DNA from: an uncultured Pseudohongiella sp.
Lineage (GTDB): Bacteria; Pseudomonadota; Gammaproteobacteria; Pseudomonadales; Pseudohongiellaceae
Length of the DNA: 64,000 nt
Direction of reading: 5' to 3'
Assembly (NCBI GenBank): GCA_902531515.1
Contig: CACAEJ010000008.1
Coordinates: forward strand, 1-64,000
Shown here: one piece after another, positions 8,141-17,868 of the stretch
Numbering within the stretch: position 1 is the first letter of the stretch
How the letters are laid out: each line of letters starts with the position of its first letter
Made by a program: the position numbers and the translations under genes
Notes under the pieces: model-generated
Told to the model about the DNA's origin: nothing
The model's database searches: none
What the model saw: the letters and a program-made list of their open reading frames with translations, nothing else

Positions 8141-9568
8141 ATGAGTGCGGCATATAACAAGTTTTTCATAAACGGCGAATGGATAGAACCTGAGGGTCGA
8201 AAGACCCTTGAAGTTGTTAACCCGGCCACCGAGAAAGCATTTGCAACCATCAGTATGGGAAATAGGGATGATGTTGATCGCGCAGCGAAAGCTGCAAAAT
8301 CAGCCTTTGGTTCTTGGTCTAATTCCAGCATTGAAACACGAAAGGAAGTTATAAGTAAGATTATCGGTGGGCTAAAATCGCGAGGAGATGAAATGGCTAG
8401 TGCAATTTCATCGGAAATGGGCGCTCCAATGGGTCTGGCTAAAACCGCACAGCTAGGCAGTGGACTTGGCCACTTCATGAACGTATTAAACATTTTAGAA
8501 AATTTTGAGTTCGAAGAAGTCAGAGGCACAACGAAAATTGTTAAAGAACCCGCTGGAGTTTGTGGGTTCATCACTCCTTGGAATTGGCCCTTAAATCAGA
8601 TTGCCTGCAAAGTCGGTCCCGCCATAGCGGCTGGATGTACCATGGTTTTGAAACCAAGCGAGATCGCCCCGGTAAGTGCGTATATATTAACTGAAATTAT
8701 AGCTGAATCGGGACTGCCAGCTGGAGTATTCAATTTAGTCAACGGGGACGGGCCAACCGTGGGTGCATCAATTTCTGGCCACCCAGATATCGATTTGGTC
8801 TCGTTTACGGGCTCTACGCGCGCGGGCAGAGAAGTGGCGAAAGCTGCTGCCGATGGAATCAAGCGGGTTACTCAAGAGTTGGGTGGAAAATCCGCCAATA
8901 TAATCCTTGACGATGCCCCAGATTTCTCACGCGCAGTATCGGGGGGCGTCGCTGGCTGCTTTGGAAACAGCGGACAATCCTGCAATGCGCCAACCCGAAT
9001 GTTAGTGCCGCAATCGCGAATGGAAGAAGCAATAGAAGCAGCAAAAGCAGCTGCCGCGAAATCGGTTGTCGGAGACCCTTCTGCTGAAGGAACAAGATTA
9101 GGGCCTGTTGTAAGCGAAGTACAATTCAACAAGATTCAAGCTTTAATTAGAAAAGGTATCGATGAAGGCGCAGATTTGATTGCCGGCGGTCCAGCGCGCC
9201 CTGAAGGCATAGAAGCAGGTTATTTTGTGCGCCCCACAATATTTGCAAATGTCTCAAACGACATGACGATAGCTCGCGAAGAGATATTTGGCCCAGTACT
9301 ATCAATAATTGGATATAAAGACGATGATCACGCTGTCTCTATAGCTAATGATACCGATTATGGGCTTTCAGGTTACGTATCGGGAGAGCCCGACCACGCA
9401 CAAGCGATTGCTCGTAAATTACGTACAGGCAATGTCCATATCAACGGAGCGGGACCGGACTTTTCTGCACCATTCGGCGGCTATAAACAGTCTGGCAATG
9501 GTCGAGAGTGGGGCATTGAAGGTTTTGAAGAATTCTTAGAAACCAAGGCCATGATGGGTGCGGCATAA
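8141..9568 (+). CDS. NAD(P)-dependent aldehyde dehydrogenase
   Basis: 475 residues, full length for the ALDH superfamily. It oxidises aldehydes to carboxylic acids in the cytoplasm. Visible landmarks are the substrate/cofactor Asn motif ITPWNWPLNQ, the NAD-binding VSFTGSTRAGREV, the general-base Glu in TQELGGKS (about residue 247) and the nucleophilic Cys in GNSGQSCNAPTR (about residue 281). Late motifs EEIFGPVLS and PFGGYKQSGNGREWG are also present. The last suggests a broad-specificity aldehyde dehydrogenase. An ATG follows a GACAGGAG ribosome site. The VOC gene starts 22 bp downstream, so they are likely co-transcribed. Confidence 0.95.
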   Translation: MSAAYNKFFINGEWIEPEGRKTLEVVNPATEKAFATISMGNRDDVDRAAKAAKSAFGSWSNSSIETRKEVISKIIGGLKSRGDEMASAISSEMGAPMGLAKTAQLGSGLGHFMNVLNILENFEFEEVRGTTKIVKEPAGVCGFITPWNWPLNQIACKVGPAIAAGCTMVLKPSEIAPVSAYILTEIIAESGLPAGVFNLVNGDGPTVGASISGHPDIDLVSFTGSTRAGREVAKAAADGIKRVTQELGGKSANIILDDAPDFSRAVSGGVAGCFGNSGQSCNAPTRMLVPQSRMEEAIEAAKAAAAKSVVGDPSAEGTRLGPVVSEVQFNKIQALIRKGIDEGADLIAGGPARPEGIEAGYFVRPTIFANVSNDMTIAREEIFGPVLSIIGYKDDDHAVSIANDTDYGLSGYVSGEPDHAQAIARKLRTGNVHINGAGPDFSAPFGGYKQSGNGREWGIEGFEEFLETKAMMGAA

Positions 9569-9589
9569 GAAATAGAATAGAGGCCAATT

Positions 9590-9994
9590 ATGGGAATGGA
9601 AGTACAAAAACGGGCAATTGATATTGGAATCATTGCTAAAGATATAGAAGCGATGATGACTTTTTATGGCAACGTCTTAAGTCTCGAGCTTGAGGCCTCC
9701 ATACCCATGCCCGGTGGCGGAACCATGAATCGGTTCAAAGTCGGTGATAGCATAATTAAAGTAATTGAACTCGAACCATCGGCGCCTGCTGAGTCTCCCC
9801 CCGGAGGTATTAGGGGCGCCACCGGTTATCGATACTGGACAATTCACACTCCAAACCTGGCAAGTGTGGTTAAAAAAATTGAGGACAGCGGCTATAAGGT
9901 TGTGGTTCCTGCGAAGGTAATACGTGAAGGGATAACTATAGCGATAGTCGCCGATCCGGACGGCAATTGGGTAGAGTTGCTAGAAAGTAGTTAG
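9590..9994 (+). CDS. VOC (glyoxalase/dioxygenase fold) family protein
   Basis: 134 residues, a single vicinal-oxygen-chelate module: DIGIIAKDIEAMMTFYGNVLSLELE, then YRYWTIHTPNLASVVKKIEDSG, then IAIVADPDGNWVELLE. The final Glu is the usual metal ligand; the early His ligand is replaced or displaced in this sequence (DIGI instead of HxxL), and a His is kept in WTIHT. Family members are glyoxalases, dioxygenases or epimerases; which applies here cannot be told. GAGG lies 6-7 nt before the ATG. It probably forms an operon with the upstream ALDH. Confidence 0.85.
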   Translation: MGMEVQKRAIDIGIIAKDIEAMMTFYGNVLSLELEASIPMPGGGTMNRFKVGDSIIKVIELEPSAPAESPPGGIRGATGYRYWTIHTPNLASVVKKIEDSGYKVVVPAKVIREGITIAIVADPDGNWVELLESS

Positions 9995-10009
9995 ATTATT
10001 AAAGTCCCC

Positions 10010-10687
10010 CTACTCTGAGATCGTTCCCAACCAGGCATCTAAAGATTCCCAGTTCATGCGAAACATATGTGGCGCACTGTCGAGAATAGCGGCATCTAAA
10101 TCAACTCCAGCCTCGGTCAGAGCCTCAGCTGTCTCATCAAAACGATCGGCCCACCCCAATTGGTCGGCCCCGCCTATTCTCAAGTAAACAGGAAAGCCGG
10201 CAAGCACTCGGTTATCAACAACCGATGTTGCCAAAGCCGGAACCGCTGCTACCCCCATATAATTATCCGGATTCCTTCGAGCTATTTCTAATGCAGACAT
10301 ACCTCCATTTGATATTCCTGCCAACAAAACTTTTCCATCCAAAATCTCTTCTCTTTTCTGTAACTCGACAATTAACTGTTCAACCTTTTCATTGTTTTCG
10401 TCCCCTCTAAAAGCCCGATTATTCGGAGATACAGGCACTGCAACTATCCAACCTCTTTCCGCAAAGCCGCCACCTAACCAGATCGATGTATCTCTTGAAA
10501 TCGAAGCGTTCCCAGGACCACCTCCCATCAGAATAACGAGCGGCGCGGGTCCCGACAAAGTCTCAGCTGGTTTTACGATATACACACTAAGGCGGGAACC
10601 ATCCTCCAGCGCAATGCGCTCCTGAGCAAAAATCATTGAACAAAATATAATCGCTATCAATATTAGACAAGATTTCAATTTTTTCAT
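10010..10687 (-). CDS. Exported alpha/beta hydrolase (esterase/phospholipase type)
   Basis: 225 residues. It has a signal peptide (KKLKSCLILIAIIFCSMIFAQ) and an alpha/beta-hydrolase core with the nucleophile elbow GISNGG (GxSxG), and a candidate His in DSAPHMFRMN near the C-terminus. The oxyanion strand reads LVILMGGGPGN. It should cleave esters in the periplasm; the substrate is unknown. The ORF track starts at 10723, overlapping the upstream SDR stop by ATGA. I prefer ATG 10687 because AGAGGAA lies just before it and it starts directly at the signal peptide. It is the last gene of a three-gene minus-strand run. Confidence 0.82.
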   Translation of the reverse strand: MKKLKSCLILIAIIFCSMIFAQERIALEDGSRLSVYIVKPAETLSGPAPLVILMGGGPGNASISRDTSIWLGGGFAERGWIVAVPVSPNNRAFRGDENNEKVEQLIVELQKREEILDGKVLLAGISNGGMSALEIARRNPDNYMGVAAVPALATSVVDNRVLAGFPVYLRIGGADQLGWADRFDETAEALTEAGVDLDAAILDSAPHMFRMNWESLDAWLGTISE

Positions 10688-10719
10688 CGGTTCCTCTATA
10701 AGCATAATTCTTGTTAATT

Positions 10720-11517
10720 TCATTGTTGTCGCTTTTTATAGACCTCTGCAAATCTATCGTATAAACGTCTCATGCCTCCAAGCCATCGGTCATAATCGTC
10801 GGTCTTTCTTCGCATATAAGTAAGCACCTCTGGATGCGGTAATACTAAAAACTGCTCTTGACCTAAAGCATGAATGACTGATGCCGCTAAATCTTCTGGC
10901 TCAAGCATACCGTCCAGGCCCGCAACGCCGCCATCGCTCCCCGCAGTCATGGCTGTTCGCACTGCTTGAGGACAAAGCACTGAAACTTTAATACCTCGAT
11001 TACCATAGGTAATTGACAACCATTCTGCAAAACCAATCGCCGCATGTTTTGTGACAGAGTACGGGGCAGACCCTACTTGACTTAATAGCCCCGCAGCAGA
11101 AGAAGTATTCAATAAGTATCCCTCACCTCTTTCCAACATACTAGGTAGGACAGCTCTGGCTGCAAAAATATGAGACATAACGTTAATATCCCAAATGTTT
11201 TGCCAGCGATCGTTCGAAACCTCCTCACCACCAGCTGTAAATATCCCAGCATTTGAACAGAATAAGTCGATGTGACCAAACTCACGAAGAGTGTCAGATA
11301 CCAAGTTTCTTAGCGCATTTTCATTCGAAACATCACATTGTGCCGCCAGCCCATTTGTATCTTTCTCTATATTTGCCAACGTAGCTTTAGCGCCATCAAT
11401 GTCAATATCCGCAACCACGACTACCTGAGCACCCTCCGCCGCGAATCGCTCGCATAGTGATTTACCAATACCACTCGCCCCACCAGTTACAACAGTAACC
11501 TTACCTTTTACTTCCAT
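10720..11517 (-). CDS. Short-chain dehydrogenase/reductase (SDR)
   Basis: 265 residues, classical SDR. The Rossmann motif TGGASGIG is at the N-terminus ([11 protein letters not shown] marks the NAD-preferring acidic residue), followed by the NAG motif (CSNAGIF) and the catalytic Ser and YxxxK ([21 protein letters not shown]). It oxidises or reduces a hydroxyl/ketone substrate in the cytoplasm. The Arg-rich C-terminal tail is not informative. It sits between the nitronate-monooxygenase-like gene (22 bp upstream) and the exported esterase. The three genes are close enough to form one operon, perhaps for degradation of a small organic compound. Confidence 0.92.
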   Translation of the reverse strand: MEVKGKVTVVTGGASGIGKSLCERFAAEGAQVVVVADIDIDGAKATLANIEKDTNGLAAQCDVSNENALRNLVSDTLREFGHIDLFCSNAGIFTAGGEEVSNDRWQNIWDINVMSHIFAARAVLPSMLERGEGYLLNTSSAAGLLSQVGSAPYSVTKHAAIGFAEWLSITYGNRGIKVSVLCPQAVRTAMTAGSDGGVAGLDGMLEPEDLAASVIHALGQEQFLVLPHPEVLTYMRRKTDDYDRWLGGMRRLYDRFAEVYKKRQQ

Positions 11518-11539
11518 AGACTCTAATTCTCGTTTTCAC

Positions 11540-12514
11540 TTACGAAACTGCACTTAACAATCTTTGTTTTATTATCTCTTCTGCCTCGGCAACTATGCGT
11601 GTGATCAGTTCATTACAAGTAGGAATATCATCGATTAGACCAACAATCATACCAGCAGACCAAATGCCTTTATCTAAATCACCAGTGTCAAAAAGCTCTC
11701 TGCCTTTAGCGCCTTGCACTAGCGACTGAATATCTTCAAACTGTGTTTCACCTGGTTCGGACTCAACTTCTACAACCTGTTCTGCCACACTATTTTTAAA
11801 AACACGGGCAGTGTTACGCAGAGTTCTGTAGATCAACGAGGTATCAAGCTCCGTTGCCTCCACCATTTTCCGCTTTACATTTTCGTGTATTGGGGCTTCT
11901 TGGGTCACCATAAATCTTGTTCCCATATTAATGCCATCTGCCCCCATTGCGAGAGAAGCAGCAAGACCCTTACCATCACCCAAACCACCCGAGGCTAGAA
12001 ACGGAATTTTCAATCGTTGTGCTGCAAGAGGAAGCAGTATCATATTAGTAACATCATCTTCCCCTGGATGACCCGCACATTCAAACCCATCCACACTTAC
12101 CATATCGCACCCAATCTTTTCAGCTTTTAACGCATGTCTGATCGAAGTACATTTATGGATAACCTGAATCCCCGCGTTCTTAAACAGTGGCAGAAAAGGC
12201 TCAGGATTACGACCGGCAGTCTCTACAATCTTTATTCCAGAATCTACTATAGCTTGTGCATATTCTTGGTAAGGTATTGGTTTAATTGTAGGTAGGATAG
12301 TGAGATTCACGGCAAAAGGCTTGTCCGTCATTTCTCGACAACGCTTGATTTCGTTAACTAAGTCTTCGGGGCTTGGCTGAGTTAATCCGGTTAGTATCCC
12401 TAAACCACCCGCATTCGATACAGCAGAGGCCATTTCGGCGACTCCTACCCACTGCATACCTCCCTGCACAATAGGAAATTCAATACCCAAAGATTCTGTA
12501 ATTCTTGTTCTCAT
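11540..12514 (-). CDS. Nitronate monooxygenase / NAD(P)H-dependent flavin oxidoreductase
   Basis: About 324 residues from the chosen start. FMN TIM-barrel of the 2-nitropropane-dioxygenase family: GIEFPIVQGGMQWVGVAEMASAVSNAGGLGIL at the N-terminus, then KCTSIRHALKAEKIGCDMVSVDGFECAGHPGEDDV with the family His, and FLASGGLGDGKGLAASLAMGADGINMGTRF for phosphate binding. It oxidises alkyl nitronates or related substrates, or acts as an enoyl reductase-type flavoprotein. The track ORF starts 46 codons earlier, but the conserved fold begins right after MRTRITESLG, so I start at ATG 12514; no clear ribosome site is visible. It is the first gene of the minus-strand trio. Confidence 0.9.
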   Translation of the reverse strand: MRTRITESLGIEFPIVQGGMQWVGVAEMASAVSNAGGLGILTGLTQPSPEDLVNEIKRCREMTDKPFAVNLTILPTIKPIPYQEYAQAIVDSGIKIVETAGRNPEPFLPLFKNAGIQVIHKCTSIRHALKAEKIGCDMVSVDGFECAGHPGEDDVTNMILLPLAAQRLKIPFLASGGLGDGKGLAASLAMGADGINMGTRFMVTQEAPIHENVKRKMVEATELDTSLIYRTLRNTARVFKNSVAEQVVEVESEPGETQFEDIQSLVQGAKGRELFDTGDLDKGIWSAGMIVGLIDDIPTCNELITRIVAEAEEIIKQRLLSAVS

Positions 12515-12687
12515 AACAATAAATACTCTAATCGATTTAGTCCGCAGTATCCCATTCAGCCGCAGAAAAGTCATTAAAGTTCCACGCTCAACTATACTGA
12601 CATTCCCTATACAAAGGCCTAGACCAATACGATAGAAGAGGTTAGCCTTCATATCTAAAGCAAGGTCAATTCAGAGAATATCTAGTG

Positions 12688-14640
12688 ATGAAAACCCTAA
12701 AGTCAGCGCCTTGGGATTCACCCATAACCTCAAAGTCCATTTTTGAAAGCAGAAAAACTATTTCAAACCTGCAGCCGTGGAAAGATGGATTACTTTTTCT
12801 TATCACAGAGCCTTTAGAAGGAAATATAAGCGTTTTAATGTATTCTGATACGAATTCTGTAACAAGAAGAGTTTCTCCTGAAGGAATTAACATCCGCAGT
12901 AAAGTGCACGAGTATGGAGGGAGGCCCTTCACCGTGAATGGTAACGACATCTATTACTGTAATTTCGATGATCAAGAGATCTACACGCAATCTTTTCAAA
13001 CGGATTCAAATAATTTTTCCAATCCAACAGCTGTTACTGATTCACTTGGCGATAATTTGAGATACGTCGATCTCACCCTCGATAAGAACCGAAATCGTTT
13101 ATTAGCTGTTAGAGAAGATCACAGAAGAACTAATGGCTATGAAGCTAAAAACTCATTAATTGCCCTAACGCTTAGTAGTAAAGAATTTCCGAAAGGTTTG
13201 GAGGAGCAAACTACGCTTTTTGAAGGCTCAGACTTTGTATCGTCACCAAGTCTATCCGAGGATGGAGAAAATCTAGCATTCATTACTTGGAACCACCCCA
13301 ATATGCCTTGGGATAATACTGAACTCATGGTGGCTAGAATTGACGAAGAAGGTAAGCTCTATGATATCCAAAAGGTAGACGAAAAGAGTGAGTCCTCAAA
13401 AACACAACCTTCCTTTGTAGCAAACAGCCAACTTTTTTTCCTAAGCGACCAATCGGGTTATTGGAATCTAAGAAGATGTGATTTGAGCTCGAAAAAAAAT
13501 GAACAAACGAGCGAAAACATTTACCAAGTCAACGCCGATTGTTGCGGACCTCCATGGGTTACGGGAAAGAGAAACTTCTCCGTGATTGGCCCCAGCGAAG
13601 TCGCTATCTCGGTCATTACTTCTTGTCAGTGGAATCTTCATCTACTCAACTTTCGTCAGAAGACAGAGAAGATAATCCACTCAGAGCTTGGCGCACTAGA
13701 CGATATCGTATCCTCCGATCGTTACCTGTTCTATCTAGCAGCCGACCATAAAAATTATGCAGACATTTATTGTCGGGATGGAAAACAACCAATTTCCTCG
13801 AGCAAAGAACCACTCATTCAAACAAGAATTCCTGCAAATTTTAATGAGTCTATAATATCTGAACCTCAACATTTAACTTTCCAAACCGAGAACGGCAAAC
13901 AAGCTCATGGAATTTACTATGGACCCAAGAACCCTCAATTTAAATTGCCGCAAGATGCATTTCCACCTCTGTTAATCAATGTGCATGGCGGCCCAACCGG
14001 GACTGCACAAACGGCTCTCAACCCTATGCATCAATTCTGGACCAGCCGAGGTTTTGCGGTATTCGACTTGAATCACAGGGGCTCAACCGGTTACGGAAGA
14101 GCTTTTCGAAAAGAACTCTACGGAGAATGGGGTGTCGCTGACGTCAGCGATACAATCCATGCCATAAAACACCTTGTCGAGCATGATTTAGCCAGCGATA
14201 GTCAAATTGCAGTTCGAGGCGGAAGCGCCGGTGGATTCCTAGTGCTAGCCTGTCTCGCAGAATCAAACTTGTTCTCAGCCGGCGTGAGCTACTACGGAAT
14301 CGCCGACCTAGAATTACTGACAAAAGATACACATAAATTTGAGTCTCAATATCTTGAACGTTTGATCGGCCCCTACCCTGAGAAGAGTGAGTTGTATAAG
14401 AATCGTTCGCCAATAAACAAACTGCAGAATATCTCAGCACCAGTTCTAATTTTACAAGGCAAACTTGATAAAATAGTACTGCCGAATCAAGCCGAGCTCC
14501 TTCACACGGAACTTTCAAAAGGTAATTCAAATACTGAGGTTTTGTATTTTGAAGATGAAGGTCACGGCTTTCGGAAGCCGAGCAACCAAATGAGGGCTTT
14601 AAACAGTGAGTTAGCTTTTTACAAGAAGAACTTTTTTTAA
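12688..14640 (+). CDS. S9 family prolyl oligopeptidase-type peptidase
   Basis: About 650 residues: an N-terminal beta-propeller (to about residue 370, blades such as DFVSSPSLSEDGENLAFITWNHP) and a C-terminal alpha/beta-hydrolase catalytic domain. Catalytic Ser is in RGGSAGGFLVLA (about residue 512), Asp in ILQGKLDKIVLP (about residue 597) and His in FEDEGHGFRKP (about residue 630). The NVHGGPTG oxyanion region is intact. There is no signal peptide, so it is a cytoplasmic peptidase of the acylaminoacyl-peptidase/dipeptidyl-peptidase type. The track start is GTG directly followed by ATG; I use the ATG. It is divergent from the NMO gene with about 170 bp between. Confidence 0.93.
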   Translation: MKTLKSAPWDSPITSKSIFESRKTISNLQPWKDGLLFLITEPLEGNISVLMYSDTNSVTRRVSPEGINIRSKVHEYGGRPFTVNGNDIYYCNFDDQEIYTQSFQTDSNNFSNPTAVTDSLGDNLRYVDLTLDKNRNRLLAVREDHRRTNGYEAKNSLIALTLSSKEFPKGLEEQTTLFEGSDFVSSPSLSEDGENLAFITWNHPNMPWDNTELMVARIDEEGKLYDIQKVDEKSESSKTQPSFVANSQLFFLSDQSGYWNLRRCDLSSKKNEQTSENIYQVNADCCGPPWVTGKRNFSVIGPSEVAISVITSCQWNLHLLNFRQKTEKIIHSELGALDDIVSSDRYLFYLAADHKNYADIYCRDGKQPISSSKEPLIQTRIPANFNESIISEPQHLTFQTENGKQAHGIYYGPKNPQFKLPQDAFPPLLINVHGGPTGTAQTALNPMHQFWTSRGFAVFDLNHRGSTGYGRAFRKELYGEWGVADVSDTIHAIKHLVEHDLASDSQIAVRGGSAGGFLVLACLAESNLFSAGVSYYGIADLELLTKDTHKFESQYLERLIGPYPEKSELYKNRSPINKLQNISAPVLILQGKLDKIVLPNQAELLHTELSKGNSNTEVLYFEDEGHGFRKPSNQMRALNSELAFYKKNFF

Positions 14641-15068
14641 GAATAGATTTGTTGGCGCATCATAATATTATTTAAATCATACGGTCGGATGCTCAATTTT
14701 TAGTAGCTCGGTAATTTTTGTTTTCATCTACGCTAATTTCCCCAGAGAAATTTTTACTTGAGAGGGCCAAAGAAGCTCCGCATTTTTACTTTGCAATGAA
14801 CAATGATTAGCCATCAAGGCAAAACTATAACTAAGAATCATGGCGCATATTCGAATTTGTAAGAGTTGGGCAATCTTCTGTTGGTTGAGACAATTTGTCG
14901 CACTTCTGAAGTGCGTGTATGGTATAATTTCTCCCGGTTTTTGAAGGGTTTTTGCCCGCAACCAATTTAAATTTCTAAATTTTTTGCTAATTTACGTCTA
15001 AAATCTAGAAGATTTTTTGATCAATAAGCAGATGAAACGTATAAATTAAAGTAATTTTGGAGAGTGAA
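14641..15068. other. Intergenic region upstream of TonB receptor
   Basis: 428 bp, AT-rich, no convincing gene. The 77-codon reverse-strand ORF in it has no family resemblance and overlaps the promoter. The right half holds a palindrome and extended -10 promoter (listed separately), followed by a 5' leader of about 135 nt containing several runs of T. The first part holds no clear terminator for the S9 peptidase. Confidence 0.6.
14899..14928 (+). promoter_or_regulatory. 17-bp palindrome next to an extended -10 promoter
   Basis: CGCACTTCTGAAGTGCG (14899-14915) is a perfect inverted repeat with 8-base arms around one central base. Seven bases later comes TATAAT at 14923-14928, preceded by TG with one spacer base (TGGTATAAT), i.e. 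an extended -10. No good -35 is present; the palindrome occupies that space. This arrangement suggests an operator for a repressor or activator of the TonB receptor that starts at 15069. The regulator is unknown. Confidence 0.6.
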
Positions 15069-17153
15069 ATGTTACGTAAATCGCTGGCGCCTTTTGTAGT
15101 AGCCACCACAGTTGTTCTTTCGTGTCAGGCCTTGGGTCAATCTCAAAATGGTCAACAGGCAATCGAAGAAATAGAAGTTTTCGCAGACAGTCGTCGAACC
15201 GAAGGCCTTACCAATACAAACGCTGCGATTAGCGTTTTAGGAGAAGAAGAGCTTGACCTGATTCTCCAGACTCATTACCAAGAGGCGCTAGCAAGAGTTC
15301 CCGGCTTTAGCGGCAACAGAAATAACGGACAAGAGAGTTTAATGGCTCTGAGGTCTCCAGTTTTAACTGGAGCCGGCGCCTGCGGAGCTTTTTTAATAGC
15401 AGAGAATGGTATACCAGTTCGTTCTGCCGGTTTTTGTAATGTAAATGAGATGTTTGATACCCACTCAGAGTACGCCCAAAGCATCGAAGTAATAAGAGGC
15501 CCGGCAAGTGCTTTCTGGGGTTCAAATGCACTGCATGGCTTGGTCAATGTACGACTACCAGATCCGGGTGAAATCGGTGAATTAACTCTTGAGCAAGGTC
15601 CAAGAGGTTCCTATCGAACAAAAGCTGCTATCGGGTCAGACAATGGCAATTTCAAACAGTCTCTGTATTTGACTGGCATCAACGAGGAAGGCTATAGGGA
15701 TGACAGTGGCGTTGATCAACAGAAAGCGTCTTGGTTGTACGAATACACTCTACCAAGCGGAATAACAATGGAAGGTGGTTTCACCTATAACAATTTAAAC
15801 CAAGAAACTGCAGGCTACGTCGCCGGGGCCAAGGCATACGAGGACGGCAATAAAAGAGGAACAAATCCTAACCCAGAGGCCTATCGCGACAGTCAGAGTA
15901 CTCGCATATGGACTCGATTCACCATGGAGTCTGGAGACTGGGAATACATTGCCACTCCTTATTTTCGTGAGGTGAATATGAACTTCGTCCAGCACTTTTT
16001 GCCAGGGCAGCCAATTGAAGACACGGAACACAGGAGCTATGGTATTCAGCTTGCCGCCTTCAGAGATCTGACTGATAGTTCCACCTTCTCCTGGGGCATT
16101 GATGCAGAAAACACTGATGGAAGTCTGAAGCAGGATCAGCCTAATCCAACAACAGGATCGCTTTTCGTTAGAAGGACAATCCCACAGGGTATGCACTATG
16201 ATTATGAGGTAGAGGCAAGTCAGCTCGCTTTATTTGCTAATTACGAAAATTCACTGACAGACAGGCTAGAACTATCTATCGGAGCTAGACTTGAGCGAAT
16301 GGATTATGAGTACGACAACCTAATGATTGACGGCCGTACCGATGCGAATGGCGTTGCTTGCGGCTTTGGAGGTTGTCGTTATAGCAGACCAGCTGACCGG
16401 GACGATGATTTTACAGAAGTCTCTCCCAAACTCGGCCTGAGCTATGAGCTGAATGAAAATCATACTCTTTTTGCGAGAGCTCAGCGCGGCATTCGTGCCC
16501 CACAAGCTACAGAACTCTATAGATTACAGGGAAGCCAAACAGTAGCTGACCTTGATCCCGTTGAGTTGGATAGTTATGAATTAGCATTACAAGGCGGCGG
16601 TAACAACTGGAACTACTCGGCAGCTGTCTACTGGATGGATAAGGAAAACGAAATTCTACAAAACAGCGACCGGATGAACCTAAATGGAAGCGAGACTAAA
16701 CACCAGGGTTTTGAACTGGCGGTAGGCTATGACCTGACCGATTCGCTCTCGGTAAACGGGGTGTTCAATTACGCTGATCACACCTACGACAATGACCTCG
16801 TGTCTGGTGGCCAAAATATCAATGGCAACGATATTGATACCGCACCAGATCAATTTGGCAACCTCAGATTAACCTACCGGCCGATGGACAACTTATTGGC
16901 CGAACTAGAGCTGGTTCACATGGGCGAGTACTACACTAATCCTGAAAACACAGCATCCTATGGTGGTCATGATCTTCTTAACCTTCGCATGCAATATGAC
17001 GTGAGCGACGACTTTATGGTCTACGTTAACGTCATGAATCTTGCAGATGAGGAATATGCTGAACGGGCTGATTTTAGCGGCTGGGTTGGAGATCGCTATT
17101 TCCCAGGCGAACCCATTCGTGCATTTATTGGGTTCACTTGGAAGTATCGGTAG
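15069..17153 (+). CDS. TonB-dependent outer-membrane receptor
   Basis: About 694 residues. Signal peptide residues 1-24 or so, a TonB-box-like IEEIEVFADSRR, a plug domain (EALARVPGFSGN, SIEVIRGPASAFWGSNALHGLVNV) and a 22-strand-type beta-barrel. The C-terminus reads NVMNLADEEYAERAD and ends FIGFTWKYR, with the aromatic residues needed for barrel insertion. The plug has two Cys (GACGAF and GFCN) that could form a disulfide. Ligand unknown; no Fur-like box is seen upstream, so iron is not implied. The start ATG 15069 is chosen over the track start because GGAGAG lies 6 nt before it. A palindromic promoter lies upstream and a terminator downstream. Confidence 0.92.
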   Translation: MLRKSLAPFVVATTVVLSCQALGQSQNGQQAIEEIEVFADSRRTEGLTNTNAAISVLGEEELDLILQTHYQEALARVPGFSGNRNNGQESLMALRSPVLTGAGACGAFLIAENGIPVRSAGFCNVNEMFDTHSEYAQSIEVIRGPASAFWGSNALHGLVNVRLPDPGEIGELTLEQGPRGSYRTKAAIGSDNGNFKQSLYLTGINEEGYRDDSGVDQQKASWLYEYTLPSGITMEGGFTYNNLNQETAGYVAGAKAYEDGNKRGTNPNPEAYRDSQSTRIWTRFTMESGDWEYIATPYFREVNMNFVQHFLPGQPIEDTEHRSYGIQLAAFRDLTDSSTFSWGIDAENTDGSLKQDQPNPTTGSLFVRRTIPQGMHYDYEVEASQLALFANYENSLTDRLELSIGARLERMDYEYDNLMIDGRTDANGVACGFGGCRYSRPADRDDDFTEVSPKLGLSYELNENHTLFARAQRGIRAPQATELYRLQGSQTVADLDPVELDSYELALQGGGNNWNYSAAVYWMDKENEILQNSDRMNLNGSETKHQGFELAVGYDLTDSLSVNGVFNYADHTYDNDLVSGGQNINGNDIDTAPDQFGNLRLTYRPMDNLLAELELVHMGEYYTNPENTASYGGHDLLNLRMQYDVSDDFMVYVNVMNLADEEYAERADFSGWVGDRYFPGEPIRAFIGFTWKYR

Positions 17154-17174
17154 AAACGAGAACCATGATGGAGA

Positions 17175-17200
17175 AAAGCCGGCGAGAGTCGGCTTTTTTT
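17175..17200 (+). terminator. Rho-independent terminator
   Basis: AAAGCCG-gcgagagt-CGGCTTT stem-loop (7-bp GC-rich stem) followed by TTTTATTT, about 20 bp after the TonB receptor stop codon. Confidence 0.88.
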
Positions 17201-17228
17201 ATTTAACTCAAACTTTCCTAAACCTCTT

Positions 17229-17867
17229 GTGAATATAACCAGAAAAGATTCCAAATTTTGCAAGCTCTTGCAATTCTTTGAAACAGAGAAAGCCAAGAAT
17301 CCCAAAAGAATCTTTCATCCCGAATTAAAAGTGTATAACTCAATCACGGATGAAAACTCTCTAAAAAAAGCCGCGGTCTTGATTGCTGTTACTAGGCCAA
17401 CACAGAAAGTAGATAGCCACATAATACTGACAGTTCGGTCCCCAGATCTAAAAAGCCACGCTGGTCAAATTAGCTTACCTGGAGGTAAGCGTGAAGATAC
17501 TGACTCAAATGCTATCGCGACGGCTTTGAGAGAAAGTGAAGAAGAAATCGGGTTGGATCCCAATGAGGTCAAAACCATAGGATGCCTGGGAACGCTAGCG
17601 CTACCCTCAGGTTACTTAATTACTCCGATCGTTGGTGTGATAAACTCCGGTATCAAATTTATTCGACAAGAAGACGAGGTTGCAGACATTTTTCAAGCGC
17701 CGCTTGATTTGGTCTTAAACATCTCATCCTATAAGAAATCTAAAGTTGAATTCAAAGGAAAAAAAAGCACTATTCTAGAACTCCAATATGAGGACTATCG
17801 AATTTGGGGCGCAACAGCCGCCATACTTTTTAATCTAGCACAACAAATCGATCAAACATCTCTCTGA
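17229..17867 (+). CDS. CoA pyrophosphohydrolase, NudL-like Nudix hydrolase
   Basis: 212 residues. The CoA-pyrophosphatase signature upstream of the Nudix box is clear (ILTVRSPDLKSHAGQISLPGGK, compare LLTxRSxxLxxHxGQ-PGG), and the Nudix box follows (AIATALRESEEEIGL). The C-terminal part (SGYLITPIVGVI) is also family-typical. It hydrolyses CoA or acyl-CoA to 4'-phosphopantetheine species and 3',5'-ADP in the cytoplasm. The start is GTG (17229), without a strong ribosome site. The gene lies just after the TonB terminator and ends 1 bp from the convergent SLC13 gene. Confidence 0.9.
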   Translation: MNITRKDSKFCKLLQFFETEKAKNPKRIFHPELKVYNSITDENSLKKAAVLIAVTRPTQKVDSHIILTVRSPDLKSHAGQISLPGGKREDTDSNAIATALRESEEEIGLDPNEVKTIGCLGTLALPSGYLITPIVGVINSGIKFIRQEDEVADIFQAPLDLVLNISSYKKSKVEFKGKKSTILELQYEDYRIWGATAAILFNLAQQIDQTSL

Positions 17868-17868
17868 T

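Noticed and set aside
14728-14961. 77-codon reverse-strand ORF in the TonB receptor intergenic region
   Set aside because: It has no ribosome site, no family resemblance, and overlaps the palindrome and extended -10 promoter; it looks like a chance reading frame.
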